DNA from: JBEBVQ01 sp037190845
GTDB lineage: Bacteria; Bacteroidota; Bacteroidia; Chitinophagales; Chitinophagaceae
Direction of reading: 5' to 3'
DNA: 64,000 nt
Assembly (NCBI GenBank): GCA_037190845.1
Contig: JBBCJI010000028.1
Coordinates: forward strand, 10,181 to 74,180
A model generated the notes under the pieces. The model made no database searches and was not told the DNA's origin. It worked only from the letters and a program-made list of their open reading frames with translations. Positions 52,379-62,900 of this stretch are shown one piece after another. Each line of letters begins with the position of its first letter. Positions within the stretch are counted from its first letter, which is position 1. The translations under genes and the position numbers were made by a program.

Positions 52379-54213
52379 TGTTTATTTTCCGGCGGTGTAT
52401 GTTTGTCTGGTATTTTTATATCATTAGCATCACGGATGCCATGATATTGCGGCGACATTAATTCTATACCTGCTTCATTAAATGCATCTAGTATATTTCT
52501 GTGTAATTCCGAGTATATATCAGCCTGCAGGTTGGGTTCGCGTGTGTAGGCATTGATCTGATAGCTGACATAATATTCGTTCAGGCTGATCTGCATCACA
52601 AAGGGCTCCGGTGTCTTTGAGATCATATTGGTAGCGAGGGCTGCCTTTTTCAGCAGCGTATGTATCTGTTGCCAGGGCGTTTCATAACCTATTGTGACGG
52701 TGGTATGCAGGATCAGTCCTTTGTCCGGCGCATCACTGCTGAAGTTGATCGTATGACTGTTCATTACGGTCGAGTTGGGGATAGAGATGATCTCATTTTT
52801 GATGGTCCGGAGTCGTGTTACCAGCAGAGACCTTTCTATAATGTCGCCGGTGACGTCACCGATCTTCACCTGGTCACCGATCTTGTAGGCACGCATATAG
52901 GTAAGCACCAGTCCGGCGATTACATTACCCAGCGCCCCTGCCGAGCCGAATGTGAAGAGTACGCCGATGAAAACAGATACGCCTTTGAAAACCGGGGAGT
53001 CGGAACCGGGCATATACGGAAAGATAACCACCATCATGAACGCTAGTGTCAGTATCCGGATGATCTGATAAGTGGGATTAGCCCATTCCGGATAAAACCC
53101 CGGAATGTGTAATACGCCTTTCTCAATTTCCTCCTTCAGGAACCGGAATCCTTTCAGCACATACCGGAATACAAGCAGGATTACCAGGATCGTGATCAGG
53201 TTGGGAATATAATCCCAGACGGAGAGGACAATTTTTTTCAACGGGTTCAGGAAATATCCCAGCAGCGTATCTGAAAATTTTTTCGTCCAGGGAAACAGTC
53301 CGAAGATCACCAGCAGCGCCATATATATCACCAGCAGGGTTACTACCCATCTCAATATTTTTATACCTGTCATGATAAGGCGTGCCGAATGCGTAGCATC
53401 AAGCAGTTCGTAATTCCGGATGCTCAGTCCTTTTATCCGTGTACCCTTTTGTATAATGACCTTCCGCTTAAGCCACCGGTAAAGCCTTCCGGTAAGATGA
53501 ATGACCGAAAATACCGCTACGATCACCAGCAGCGCCAGCCCGATCTCATAGAGCAGGGTTTCCCAGCTTGTGGCATCTATATAGGCAACGACAGCTTCAC
53601 CAATGGCTGTTCTGTAGTTTTCGGCCAGTTGTTCCTTCTTTATGTTCATCCAGAGGGCATCATTGTCTGATATGCCGATGAGCACACGGTCTTTGTATAC
53701 GATGTCGAGCATTTGCTCTGTAGCGATGACCTTCAGGGAATCGGTGCGGAAGAAATAATCGTCGGCCAGCTCCCGGATCCTTTCGGCAACGATATCCGCA
53801 CGTTCCTTGGGCGACAGGCTTCCCTGCCGTGTATAGATGTAAAATAAGGGTTCGGTAAAAGGGGTGACCGGAAAACCTTTAACGACCCCGCGCAGCGAAT
53901 CTATTTTTTCCTTCTGATGTGCCAGGTTGAGAGAGTCCCGGTCCCGGAGCGCTTCCAGTTCGGCAAGCAATTCTTCTTTTTTCAGGTTATCGGTCGAGCG
54001 CAGCGTCTGCAATTGCACCTCCAACTCTGTTTTTTTGATAGAGTCAGCTATGCGTAAAGCTTCCAGCTTCTGAAGCTGTTCCGACTGGCGGATGAGTATT
54101 TCGTTCTGCAGTGTGTCTTCGGCCGGTGCAGCGGTATTGTGTTTTTGTCCGTATAAATCCTGGCATATGGTAAGCGCCAGAAGCATAGTCAGGGACAACC
54201 GTTTTATGAACAT
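52375..54213 (-). CDS. MscS-family mechanosensitive ion channel
   Basis: A 612-residue inner-membrane protein. A signal peptide (LTMLLALTICQDLYGQ) is followed by a long periplasmic coiled coil (about 35-100), then four to five membrane segments (about 215-395) and the MscS pore and beta domain: GSAGALGNVIAGLVLTYMRA, KIGDQVKIGDVTGDIIE, TRLRTIKNEIISIPNSTVMN. The C-terminal alpha/beta domain ends in PPENKQ. Such channels open under membrane tension on osmotic downshift. The stop codon falls in an interspersed palindrome. Confidence 0.95.
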   Translation of the reverse strand: MFIKRLSLTMLLALTICQDLYGQKHNTAAPAEDTLQNEILIRQSEQLQKLEALRIADSIKKTELEVQLQTLRSTDNLKKEELLAELEALRDRDSLNLAHQKEKIDSLRGVVKGFPVTPFTEPLFYIYTRQGSLSPKERADIVAERIRELADDYFFRTDSLKVIATEQMLDIVYKDRVLIGISDNDALWMNIKKEQLAENYRTAIGEAVVAYIDATSWETLLYEIGLALLVIVAVFSVIHLTGRLYRWLKRKVIIQKGTRIKGLSIRNYELLDATHSARLIMTGIKILRWVVTLLVIYMALLVIFGLFPWTKKFSDTLLGYFLNPLKKIVLSVWDYIPNLITILVILLVFRYVLKGFRFLKEEIEKGVLHIPGFYPEWANPTYQIIRILTLAFMMVVIFPYMPGSDSPVFKGVSVFIGVLFTFGSAGALGNVIAGLVLTYMRAYKIGDQVKIGDVTGDIIERSLLVTRLRTIKNEIISIPNSTVMNSHTINFSSDAPDKGLILHTTVTIGYETPWQQIHTLLKKAALATNMISKTPEPFVMQISLNEYYVSYQINAYTREPNLQADIYSELHRNILDAFNEAGIELMSPQYHGIRDANDIKIPDKHTPPENKQ

Positions 54214-54252
54214 GCTATTGTCTTTTGCTTTTTTCGATTTACAAGGCGGGGG

Positions 54253-54332
54253 GATGTGTTAAATGTGTGTAATGTGTTGAATGTGAAAAAACACATTCCT
54301 CACATTCTCACATTCAACACATTTTTACATCC
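54253..54332. repeat. Nonamer-period palindrome (AATGTGNNN units)
   Basis: The left arm is GATGTGTTA, AATGTGTGT, AATGTGTTG, AATGTGAAA; the right arm, read in reverse complement, is AATGTGTTG, AATGTGAG, AATGTGAGG, AATGTGTTT. It belongs with the element at 51743-51830 and lies in the divergent region between the MscS and sigma-factor genes. Confidence 0.75.
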
Positions 54333-54474
54333 TCCGTTTCAGATTTTAAAAATAAACGTTTCCACCGTAACCCATTTTAATAATCTGTTTTTTACCAGGA
54401 ACACTGTTTTATTTATATTATTTTATATGTGTTCATTATCTAAATAAAAGTTTTCTTTGTACCCGTAATTTTTC

Positions 54475-55077
54475 ATGACGGGATCTCCAAAAGTAACAGA
54501 AAACCAGTTCCGGACGTTGTTCCGGGATGAATACGGGAAATTGTGTCGGTATGCGCTTACCTATATGCAGGATGAGCAACTGGCCGAGGATGTAGTGCAG
54601 GATACATTCATCAAAATATGGGAGCAGAAGCAGGATATGCTGGGGTCTCCCAATATCCGGTTCTACCTGGCAACCGCAGTACGGAATAACTGCATTTCCC
54701 TGCTGCGGAAGCAAAAGGTGCAGCAGGTCTATTATCCCGAACAGACGCCGGAGCCGGAGCCCGAACCTTGGCTTTCTTTACGGGAACGACATGAAGCATT
54801 GAATGATCGTCAGAAAAAAATTATACAGGCGCTCGATTTGCTCCCTCCGAAATGCAGGGAAGTATTCCTGCTTGTCAAGCTGCAAGGGTTCAGCTATAAA
54901 CAGGCAGCGACCACACTTGATATATCTGTGAAAACAGTGGAAAATCAGATGGGTAAGGCTTTACGGATATTCAGGGACTTGACGGCTTTGTTTTTGGGTG
55001 GTGCAATGTTTAAGATGGCCTGTTTTATATGTCAACTATGTTTAATTAGCTTATTAGCGAATCAGTCAATTAGCTAA
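54475..55077 (+). CDS. ECF RNA polymerase sigma factor
   Basis: A 200-residue sigma-70 factor of the ECF type. Region 2 is FRTLFRDEYGKLCRYALTYM, LAEDVVQDTFIKIWEQK; region 4 is LDLLPPKCREVFLLVKLQGF, SYKQAATTLDISVKTVENQM. Paired with the FecR-type anti-sigma and STN-bearing TonB receptor downstream, it should activate their promoter when the receptor is engaged. The C-terminal tail after GGAMFKMA (about the last 20 residues, ending LISLLANQSIS) is encoded by an ATTAGCNN repeat and is probably a recent extension. Confidence 0.95.
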   Translation: MTGSPKVTENQFRTLFRDEYGKLCRYALTYMQDEQLAEDVVQDTFIKIWEQKQDMLGSPNIRFYLATAVRNNCISLLRKQKVQQVYYPEQTPEPEPEPWLSLRERHEALNDRQKKIIQALDLLPPKCREVFLLVKLQGFSYKQAATTLDISVKTVENQMGKALRIFRDLTALFLGGAMFKMACFICQLCLISLLANQSIS

Positions 55078-55078
55078 T
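55045..55078 (+). repeat. ATTAGCNN 8-nt-period repeat inside the sigma gene end
   Basis: Octamers ATTAGCTT, ATTAGCGA, ATCAGTCA and ATTAGCTA run into the stop codon of the sigma factor. It is the same family as 41921-42012. Confidence 0.6.
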
Positions 55079-55095
55079 ATTCATTTTATTCATCA

Positions 55096-55126
55096 GGATA
55101 GGGGTATTTTTATAAAGATGCGTTTT
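55096..55126 (+). promoter_or_regulatory. ECF-type promoter of the fecR-TonB operon
   Basis: GGATAGGGGTATTTTT, then a short spacer and TGCGTTTT, ends 18 bases before the FecR ATG. An almost identical block occurs at 59791-59821. The two-part arrangement and position fit the target of the co-located ECF sigma factor. Confidence 0.65.
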
Positions 55127-55143
55127 TACTAAAGAGTAGTTGC

Positions 55144-56127
55144 ATGGAGCAGGATATTGATATACTTTTTGCTAAAGCACTCGGCGGAGGATTTTCTGCT
55201 GAAGAGCAGCAACGTTTTGAGGAATGGCTGATGGCTGATCCTGCAAACAGGGCTGCTTTTGAACGTGTGCAGACGCTATGGAGCGAAGCGGATGATGTCT
55301 TTGGTCAGCCTGTATTCGATACGGATGCTGCCTGGGCCAGAGTTGCCGCAGCCACGGGTATTCAGGAGCAGCCTGTAAAGACAGTACGTATGGGTATTCC
55401 TTCCTGGATAAAAGTAGGTATTGCCGCAGCAATATTAGCAGCCGGCCTGTTCCTGTACCGTATTTTTGACCAGCCGGAGGACATGATAGAAATGCTGGCT
55501 GTGGTACAAAATCAGTCGCTTGTGCTGCCTGACCAGTCACAGATCACCTTACGGAAAGGCGCTGTGATACATTACCCCAGGGAGTTTAAGGCAAATGAAA
55601 GGCGTATATCACTGGAGGGAGAAGCCTTTTTTGAAGTAACCGGTGACGTGCATAGGCCGTTTGTTATAGATGCCGGCAACGCGATCGTAAAAGTATTGGG
55701 CACATCATTTAATGTTGCCTGTGATAAAAATGAGGCACTTGTTACGGTAGCATCCGGCAGCGTTCAATTGTCGGATGCCCGTACCCCCCTCAAAAATACA
55801 GTTGTGCTGACTCCCGGAAAGCAGGGACGCCTAAAAAAAGGTGTGCTTTCTACAGATATTGTTTCCTCAGATAGCTATCTTTACTGGAAAACGGGAATAC
55901 TGAGCTTCCGCGAAGAACCGTTCCGTAATGTAATCAAAGAACTGGGGAACATGAGTCAGACAACGATACAATTTGACCCTGCTATGTCTGCCGCCCAAAA
56001 GGCACAGATCATTGACATCAGTTTTAAAGATCAGGAATTGGAGGAAATGCTTACCGACCTCTGCCTGATCACGCATTGCGAATGGTCCAGAGAAGGTGAT
56101 GGATATACCGTTCGTGCTGCTAACTGA
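55144..56127 (+). CDS. FecR-family anti-sigma factor
   Basis: A 327-residue inner-membrane regulator. The N-terminal cytosolic helical part (EDQQRFEEWLMADPANRAAF-like, here EEQQRFEEWLMADPANRAAF) binds the sigma factor. One membrane segment (WIKVGIAAAILAAGLFLYRIF, about 84-104) leads to the periplasmic FecR domain (ITLRKGAVIHYPREF, RRISLEGEAFFEVTGDVHRPF, VKVLGTSFNVACDKNEALVTVASGSVQL) and a C-terminal DUF4974 part (ILSFREEPFRNVIKELGNMS). The stop overlaps the TonB receptor ATG by one base. Confidence 0.95.
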   Translation: MEQDIDILFAKALGGGFSAEEQQRFEEWLMADPANRAAFERVQTLWSEADDVFGQPVFDTDAAWARVAAATGIQEQPVKTVRMGIPSWIKVGIAAAILAAGLFLYRIFDQPEDMIEMLAVVQNQSLVLPDQSQITLRKGAVIHYPREFKANERRISLEGEAFFEVTGDVHRPFVIDAGNAIVKVLGTSFNVACDKNEALVTVASGSVQLSDARTPLKNTVVLTPGKQGRLKKGVLSTDIVSSDSYLYWKTGILSFREEPFRNVIKELGNMSQTTIQFDPAMSAAQKAQIIDISFKDQELEEMLTDLCLITHCEWSREGDGYTVRAAN

Positions 56128-58700
56128 TGAAGTTTTTCCAGGCTACTATATGGCTGTATCTGTTTCTTCTTCTGTTGCCCCTGTTTACCCGGGCACAGGG
56201 TGGGAAATTGTTGCAGACACCCTACCATCCCTCTTTTACTGTAGGACGTCTGGATGCTTTCTTTGATGATATCCGCACCCGTACAGGTATTACTCTTTCT
56301 TTCAGCGCCTCTTTTCTGAATACTACCGATATCATCCGGCTTAACGGGACGGAAGAGACCGTCGGCGAGGCGCTGGCGGTACTGCTGGCCGGGTATAAAG
56401 TAACGCTTGCAGAGCGCCGGCAAAGGATTCTGATCATTCCTGCCGTGGGCTGGAGAAAAGACGGGTGTACGATCAGCGGTTATATCCGTGACCAGACCGG
56501 CCGGGAAATACTGATCGGCGTTAACGTATTTATTCCTGCGCTGAAGGTAGGCGCGGTAACCAATAACTACGGCTTTTTCAGCCTTACTGTGCCACGTGGT
56601 AATTATACTGCCTATATATCCTATATCGGTTATAAAACGGACACGATACAGGTTACCTGCCAGGATGCAAAGCAATGGAATATATTACTTCAGCCAGCCA
56701 ATACCCTTCAGGAAGTGAGTATTGTGTCGGAGCGTTCGGATCCGCTGGCGGAAGGAGATTACCTGCAGGTGACGCCTGCTGATATATACAGACAACAGGC
56801 ATTGCTGGGCGAAACCGAAGTATTGCGTACATTACAGCAGGCTTCGCCGGGGGTACAGGCGGGTATTGACGGTACCAGCAGCCTGATCGTACGGGGTGGA
56901 GATCCGGGGCAGAATCTTTACCTGCTTGATGGCGTACCGCTCTATTATGTGGATCATCTTTTCGGGTTGACGTCTGTTTATAACACCGAAGCTATAAAGT
57001 CTGCTGATTTCTATAAAGGGGCCTTCCCGGCCCGGTACGGCGGCCGGTTATCTTCCGTGGTGGATGTGCATACCAAAGACGGGGATATGGAGCGTGTCGG
57101 GGGACAGTTTACTATGGGGCTGGTAAAAAGTACGCTGAACCTGGAAGGGCCGATTGTTAAAGATAAGGCTTCGTTTATGGTATCCGGCAGACGTACATGG
57201 GTAGACGGGCTGATCCTGCCTTTTACGAACCAGATCGGTGTTCATTTTTATGATGTGAATGCCAAAGGAAACTGGATCATCAACAAAAATAACCGTGTTT
57301 ATATCAGCTACTACACCGGCCGTGACCAGGTACGATATTCGGAAGGAGATGAGACATCCCTGCGTACCCGTTGGGGCAATACAATTGCTTCGGCTAAGTG
57401 GACAACAGTGATCACGCCGAAAGTCTTTATCAATACCACATATACCTATAGCCATTTTGAGTATGAGCTGAAGGATCGGGCACAGGTCATTGATAGTAAC
57501 GGGATCAGTAATGAAGGTACGTATACCGGAGCCTCACGGATCAATGAAAGCGCATTGCGCCTTCAGGCGCAATGGTTCCCGCAGTATAATCATAAAGTGG
57601 AGATCGGCGGCAGCTATTCCTATTCTTTGTTCGAACCCACAAAACTTGTACGGGTAAATGCACGCATTCCCTTACCGGTCAATCCCGTCAGTAATGAATT
57701 TTCGTCCAATGAGATCATGGTATACGCCGAAGATGAAATAAAGATAGACGATAAGCTGCTGATAAGGCCGGGGATACATTGGGCAAACTGGGTTAGTGAG
57801 CAGTTCAATTATGCAGGATTTCAGCCCCGTCTGTACGCATCTTACCGGCTGGCGGGGAATCATCTGCTGTACGGTTCTGTCGCGCATATGGTACAGTTTC
57901 TCCACCTGATCAGTAACAATTCTTACGGATTGCCTGCAGACTTCTGGGTGCCGAGCACGGAAAAGATCACCCCGGAACGGGCCTGGATCGGTACATTAGG
58001 CTACAGTGGAAAATATAAAGGCGCCCGATATAGTATGGAAGCATATTATAAGCATACAAACGGTGTGATTGTATACACCACCGGGAAAAATATCTTCGAT
58101 CATTCCTCCCGCTGGCAGGATAAGATCATGCAGGGTAAAGGATGGAGCTACGGCCTGGAGCTTGCCGCTGAAAAACAGTTCGGACCGGTGCATACGTCGC
58201 TGGCCTATACGCTCTCGTGGAACTGGCGGCAGTTTGACCAATTGAATGAGGGACGAGCCTTTCCATACCGGTACGACCGCCGGCACAATCTTAAAATTGC
58301 TACTACCTGTAAGCTCGCTGAACATGCCAATATGGGTGTGAACTGGACCTATATGAGCGGTGAAGCATTTACCCTGCCGGATCAGATATATCCGGATCTC
58401 GACAACAATCTTATGATCATCCAGCCTTCGGTTACCTCGGCCGATTATACGTACAACTATGCCGATTGGAATGCTTACCGCCTTCCGGCCATTCACCGGC
58501 TTGATATAGGTTTTAATTTTACGAAGAAAAGAAACGAAAATTATATCCGTACATGGTCTTTCGGCGCTTTTAATGTTTACGGCCGTCCGAATGTTATGTT
58601 TGTTACGCTGCGGCATAATGAGGATGATGGATCGTTTAAGCTCGAGCAGTTGAGTGTTTTACAACTTATTCCGTATATTACGTACAGGCTCAGTTTCTGA
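56127..58700 (+). CDS. TonB-dependent receptor with STN signalling domain
   Basis: An 857-residue outer-membrane receptor. The signal peptide (WLYLFLLLLPLFTRAQG) is followed by an STN domain (about 30-110, VGRLDAFFDDIRTRTGITLS, GTEETVGEALAVLLAGYKVTL), which contacts the FecR protein, a CarboxypepD_reg domain (TISGYIRDQTGREILIGVNV), the plug (LRTLQQASPGVQAGIDGTSSL ... LIVRGGDPGQNLYLLDGVPL split) and the barrel. The receptor therefore both imports and signals. The substrate is not predictable; with a DUF4249 lipoprotein rather than SusD, it is probably not a classical glycan system. Confidence 0.95.
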   Translation: MKFFQATIWLYLFLLLLPLFTRAQGGKLLQTPYHPSFTVGRLDAFFDDIRTRTGITLSFSASFLNTTDIIRLNGTEETVGEALAVLLAGYKVTLAERRQRILIIPAVGWRKDGCTISGYIRDQTGREILIGVNVFIPALKVGAVTNNYGFFSLTVPRGNYTAYISYIGYKTDTIQVTCQDAKQWNILLQPANTLQEVSIVSERSDPLAEGDYLQVTPADIYRQQALLGETEVLRTLQQASPGVQAGIDGTSSLIVRGGDPGQNLYLLDGVPLYYVDHLFGLTSVYNTEAIKSADFYKGAFPARYGGRLSSVVDVHTKDGDMERVGGQFTMGLVKSTLNLEGPIVKDKASFMVSGRRTWVDGLILPFTNQIGVHFYDVNAKGNWIINKNNRVYISYYTGRDQVRYSEGDETSLRTRWGNTIASAKWTTVITPKVFINTTYTYSHFEYELKDRAQVIDSNGISNEGTYTGASRINESALRLQAQWFPQYNHKVEIGGSYSYSLFEPTKLVRVNARIPLPVNPVSNEFSSNEIMVYAEDEIKIDDKLLIRPGIHWANWVSEQFNYAGFQPRLYASYRLAGNHLLYGSVAHMVQFLHLISNNSYGLPADFWVPSTEKITPERAWIGTLGYSGKYKGARYSMEAYYKHTNGVIVYTTGKNIFDHSSRWQDKIMQGKGWSYGLELAAEKQFGPVHTSLAYTLSWNWRQFDQLNEGRAFPYRYDRRHNLKIATTCKLAEHANMGVNWTYMSGEAFTLPDQIYPDLDNNLMIIQPSVTSADYTYNYADWNAYRLPAIHRLDIGFNFTKKRNENYIRTWSFGAFNVYGRPNVMFVTLRHNEDDGSFKLEQLSVLQLIPYITYRLSF

Positions 58701-59774
58701 ATGTTACAGGTCAGTGATATATTAAACGCAGGGAAATGGCGCTGCCAGGCAGTATTGCTGCTGTTTTGCCTCTGCACCGGCGGATGTACCAAGCCGCTGA
58801 AGCTGCCGGATATCAAACCGCAACAACAGATCGTACTTTTGGGTGAGCTGACGGCCAATGACACGGTCCGTATCCGGGCAGGGCAGAGCATACCGGTAGC
58901 GGCCGGCTCTTCGATGAAGTATACTCCGCCGGTTCGGCTCCAGATGAAGCTTACCCGTAATCCCGGTTATATAGAATACCTGACGTCCTCGTACGATGAC
59001 TGGGTAACATTGCTGCATACTTTACCCTATAGCTGCCCCAGTAAAATACGCCCTGACCAGTTATATACGCTTACCGTTACCCATAAAGACCTGCCTCCCG
59101 CTACCTGCCAGGTGTATATTCCCCCCGCTTTCAGCGCCTCCATAGTTGATACGGCTTCTGTCTGGGTGAATGGCATCAACCTGCTGCGTGTCCGTATAGA
59201 GATCCGGGATGATGGCGAACGCGAACATTTCTATGTGATCGAGGGTATCAAGGAATATGTTGAAATAGACGGCAGGTTTACATGGCAGGGAGTGCGTTAT
59301 AAGGTGTCTGAGCATGAATCGCTGTATGACAGTCTGTTGCGGACAGACGCATTGCCGGATGTTTCCTGGGATACCACCCGCCCCGGCAATTATGGCCGCA
59401 TTTATATTTATACAGACGATGACCGTACGGAAAACCTCAGATTAGGTACGGCGCAGAGCGCCAGCAAAAGGATTCTGCTTGCCGATAAGACCATTAACGG
59501 ACAAGCGTACACTACGCAGGTATATCTGGATAAAAGTCTGTTTGTGTCACCGGACGGTCCGAAAGGCCCTGTCATCATACAGATAAAATCCGTATCAGAA
59601 GCTTATTTTACTTACCTCAAGGGTTATGAATTGTTTGAGCCTTCTTCCGCTTACAATACCTTGCTGCAGCCTGTAAAAGTAACAGGGCATGTAGAGGGTG
59701 GATTGGGTGTGGTAGGTGGTGTTTACCGGTTGCAGTTTCAGTATCTGTTCGACCGCTGGTACGCTACCCGGTAA
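58701..59774 (+). CDS. DUF4249 lipoprotein
   Basis: A 357-residue predicted lipoprotein with lipobox CTGGC (residue 29), then TKPLKLPDI. The DUF4249 features include IVLLGELTANDTVRIRAGQS, an Ig-like N-terminal half, VRIEIRDDGEREHFYVIEG, and PVKVTGHVEGGLGVVGGVYR. DUF4249 genes regularly follow TonB receptors in Bacteroidota and are thought to be the surface-exposed partner. It begins one base after the receptor stop. Confidence 0.92.
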   Translation: MLQVSDILNAGKWRCQAVLLLFCLCTGGCTKPLKLPDIKPQQQIVLLGELTANDTVRIRAGQSIPVAAGSSMKYTPPVRLQMKLTRNPGYIEYLTSSYDDWVTLLHTLPYSCPSKIRPDQLYTLTVTHKDLPPATCQVYIPPAFSASIVDTASVWVNGINLLRVRIEIRDDGEREHFYVIEGIKEYVEIDGRFTWQGVRYKVSEHESLYDSLLRTDALPDVSWDTTRPGNYGRIYIYTDDDRTENLRLGTAQSASKRILLADKTINGQAYTTQVYLDKSLFVSPDGPKGPVIIQIKSVSEAYFTYLKGYELFEPSSAYNTLLQPVKVTGHVEGGLGVVGGVYRLQFQYLFDRWYATR

Positions 59775-59790
59775 TTGTTTTTTGGAGCGC

Positions 59791-59821
59791 GGATAGGGGT
59801 ATTTTTCTACAATTGCGTTTT
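59791..59821 (+). promoter_or_regulatory. Second ECF-type promoter copy
   Basis: GGATAGGGGTATTTTT is identical for 16 bases to 55096-55111, and the downstream TGCGTTTT is at the same spacing. No coding gene follows on this strand before the terminator at 59889. Confidence 0.6.
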
Positions 59822-59824
59822 ATT

Positions 59825-59914
59825 GGTATAGATCATCCGCAGCATCGCTGTTTACATATTTCGATTGGGAGCCTTTCAAAGGCACGAAGGCCGGCTTTCG
59901 CAGCCGGCTTTTAT
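59825..59914 (+). ncRNA. Candidate ECF-controlled small RNA
   Basis: Between the second ECF-type promoter and the terminator lie about 90 bases with a small hairpin (GCCTT, loop TCA, AAGGC at 59871-59883) and no open frame. A transcript starting near 59825 and ending at 59914 is predicted; this is inference from promoter and terminator only. Confidence 0.35.
59889..59914 (+). terminator. Terminator after the DUF4249 operon / candidate sRNA
   Basis: Stem GCCGGCT / AGCCGGC with loop TTCGC, followed by TTTTATGTTTTA on the plus strand. Confidence 0.75.
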
Positions 59915-59922
59915 GTTTTACA

Positions 59923-62900
59923 TCAGCTAAGCAGGTAAGCGATGTCGTCCCTCGTAAGGCGTTTTATAAAGGCATTGTCATCTGATATCAGTTCTTTTGC
60001 CAGCGTCCGTTTCCGCTCCTGCAGTATCAGCATTTTCTCTTCTATTGTGTCTTTGCATATGAGCCTGTAGGCAAAGATGTTGCGTGTCTGTCCGATACGG
60101 TGTGTCCTGTCTATGGCCTGCTGCTCTACGGCAGGATTCCACCAGGGGTCTACGATATAGACATAATCGGCAGCAGTAAGGTTAAGGCCGATGCCGCCCG
60201 CTTTCAGGGAAATGAGGAAGACGCGGCACTCATCCTGCTCCTGGAATGTCCGGATAGCACGCTCCCGGTCAGCAGAAGACGTGCTGCCGTCAAAATATGC
60301 ATAAGGAATATTGTTTTCTTCGAGCCTTGCCCGTATGATCGCGAGCATACCGAGAAACTGGGAAAAGATCAGCGCTTTATGATTGCCCACATGCTCCGTC
60401 AGTTCCGACATGAGCTGGTCTGTCTTCACCGAATGATTTTCAAATGTTTCCGCTTCATTCAGGATCGCGGGTGAGTCGCATATCTGGCGTAATTTGGTAA
60501 GCCCTTGCAGGACGTGCATCCGGGAACGTTCCATGCCCTGCTCGTCAATCATACCGAGCAGATGGTTTTTATAGCTGTTGCGGTAGGCATCATAGATCCT
60601 GCGTTGTTCGGCGCCCATTTCACAATAAAGTAATGTTTCCGTTTTTTCCGGGAGGTCTTTTGCAACCTGTTCTTTGGTGCGCCGCAGCAGAAAGGGATAA
60701 ATCAGTTTACGTAATTCCTGCTTTACATCAGCTTCCTGGAATTTATCAATCGGTGTGGCAAACTGATTCATAAAAAACTCCCGGCTTCCGAGCAGACCGG
60801 GGTTCAGGAAGTTCATCTGGGCGTAAAGATCAAATGTATTGTTCTGCAACGGAGTTCCGCTTAGTGCAAGCCGGTTTTTGGCATGCAGCAGCAACACCGC
60901 TTTGGCTACCTGCGACTGAGGGTTTTTAATCGCCTGTGATTCGTCGAGCACCACATAATCGAATTCAAATTGCCGGAACAGTTTAATATCGCTCCGCATT
61001 GTTCCATAGGTAGTGATCGTGATGTCATATGCTGTAAACAGATCGCTGCTGAGCCGGCGTTTCGGCCCGTGGTGTATGACATGTGACAGATGCGGGGTGA
61101 ATTTCCGGATCTCGTTTTCCCAGTTATACATGAGGGTCGTAGGGCATACCACCAGGAAGCGGGCATCCGGGTTCTTTTCTTTGTAGTACAATAAGAAAGC
61201 GAGGGTCTGCACAGTTTTTCCCAGACCCATGTCATCCGCCAGTATACCACCCCATCCGGCTTCCTGTAAAAACAGCAGCCATTGGAACCCGGTTGTCTGG
61301 TAAGGTCTGAGCTCCGCCTGCAAACCGTCGGGAGGTTGTACGGCTGAGTAGTCGTTATTGATAATATCTGTCAGCCGCTCCTTTTTTTCTTCCAGCTCGG
61401 CCAGAAGCACTGTTTCGTCTACATCTTCCAGCAGCTCATCCAGTATGCTGAAATGAAATTTTTTAAGTCTGAGTTTTCCATCGCCGGTAATGCCCATCTT
61501 CACGAGTAGCGCATATTTTTTCAACCACTCTTCGGGCAGGAGGCCGAGTGTGCCATCGCCGAGTTGTACGAAGTTTTCTTTCCGGGCAAGCGCTTTTTTT
61601 ACATCTGCAATCGTTACGGTCTGGTCGCCGAATGTAATCTCTACGGCAGCGTCAAACCAGTCAATGCCGCTGCTCACCTGTACCCTTGTATCCGGTTTAT
61701 GCCGGTTGATCCGTAACTGCTTCAGGTCTTCAAAGCCGAACAGGGATACATTGTGTTCTTTCATCGTATCCAGAAACCTGAAAAACCAGTTCTCTGTCAG
61801 GACACGACTCGCATGGAGGTGGAAGAATTTTCCTTCCTCATTATAGCGTATATCGCCGTGTATATTATGAAGTAATTGTTTCAGATAGTTTTCCGCATCT
61901 TCGTTGCGTTGAATGACCTTTATAACTCCGTTGGCGCCGGGCAATATTACATCCCCGTTGCTATCCGGGAAAACCTCTGTGCCATTATAGGTGAACGCCG
62001 GCTGCAATGTCAGCATCATTTCCCGTTCTTTAAGATAGACACGGTATTCCGGCCGGATGTCATCTGCACGCATCACCATTTCATCCGCAAAATGTACCGG
62101 GGTCATATGTCTCCATTCCATTACTTTCTCTTCGAAGAAAGCCGGCCATGCGTCAGCATCGGTTTCTATATGGCCGTCATCAGGCAGGAAGGTTTCCGCC
62201 AGACTGACCTGCGAAATGTCTGCAACTACATACAACGTATCCCGGTATAGCAACAGACCTGCGTTCAGCATACGCACTTCATGCCAGGGAATGTAGCTAT
62301 TATCTATGTGCCATTCGAGCGAGACCCGGTATTTTGTGTCGGGATGGTCCACAAAAAGGCGGGCAGCTATCGGAACAGGATTGACCTTTACCGGCTGCAG
62401 CCCTTTGGAGCTAAGTGGTTTGCCGTGATTGTGCAGGAACATGAGCGGATGTGCAGCATATTGCTCCAGCAGTTTTGTGTAGCGGGGTAGCAGATATTCC
62501 CAGACCAACCGACGTATTTCTTCGGTCGGTTCTTCTGTTAATACCTGCCGGTAATCATCAAGAAATTCACCGAATGGAAGGTTTTTCCGGAGGAATTTCA
62601 ATATTTCTTCAGGAATAAATTTACGTATGATGGGCAGTAGTGACCGGTCGGAGGCAGCATAGAGGCCGGGATTTAGGTATTGTCGCAGCTCCAGCCGGCT
62701 TACCTTACCCGAAAACCGGTCCCGTCCGTTTTCGCTTTCACCTGAAACCAGCAATACCTGTACAAAAGGATACCACGGAACGGTTGTGTCTATTACAATG
62801 CCCAGCTTTTTTTCTGTTTCCACTTCTGCGACAGGTGGCGCGGTGGTTGCCGGCTCAATAAAATTGACTTTTTTTATAGATGCATCCAGTACACGGAGAA

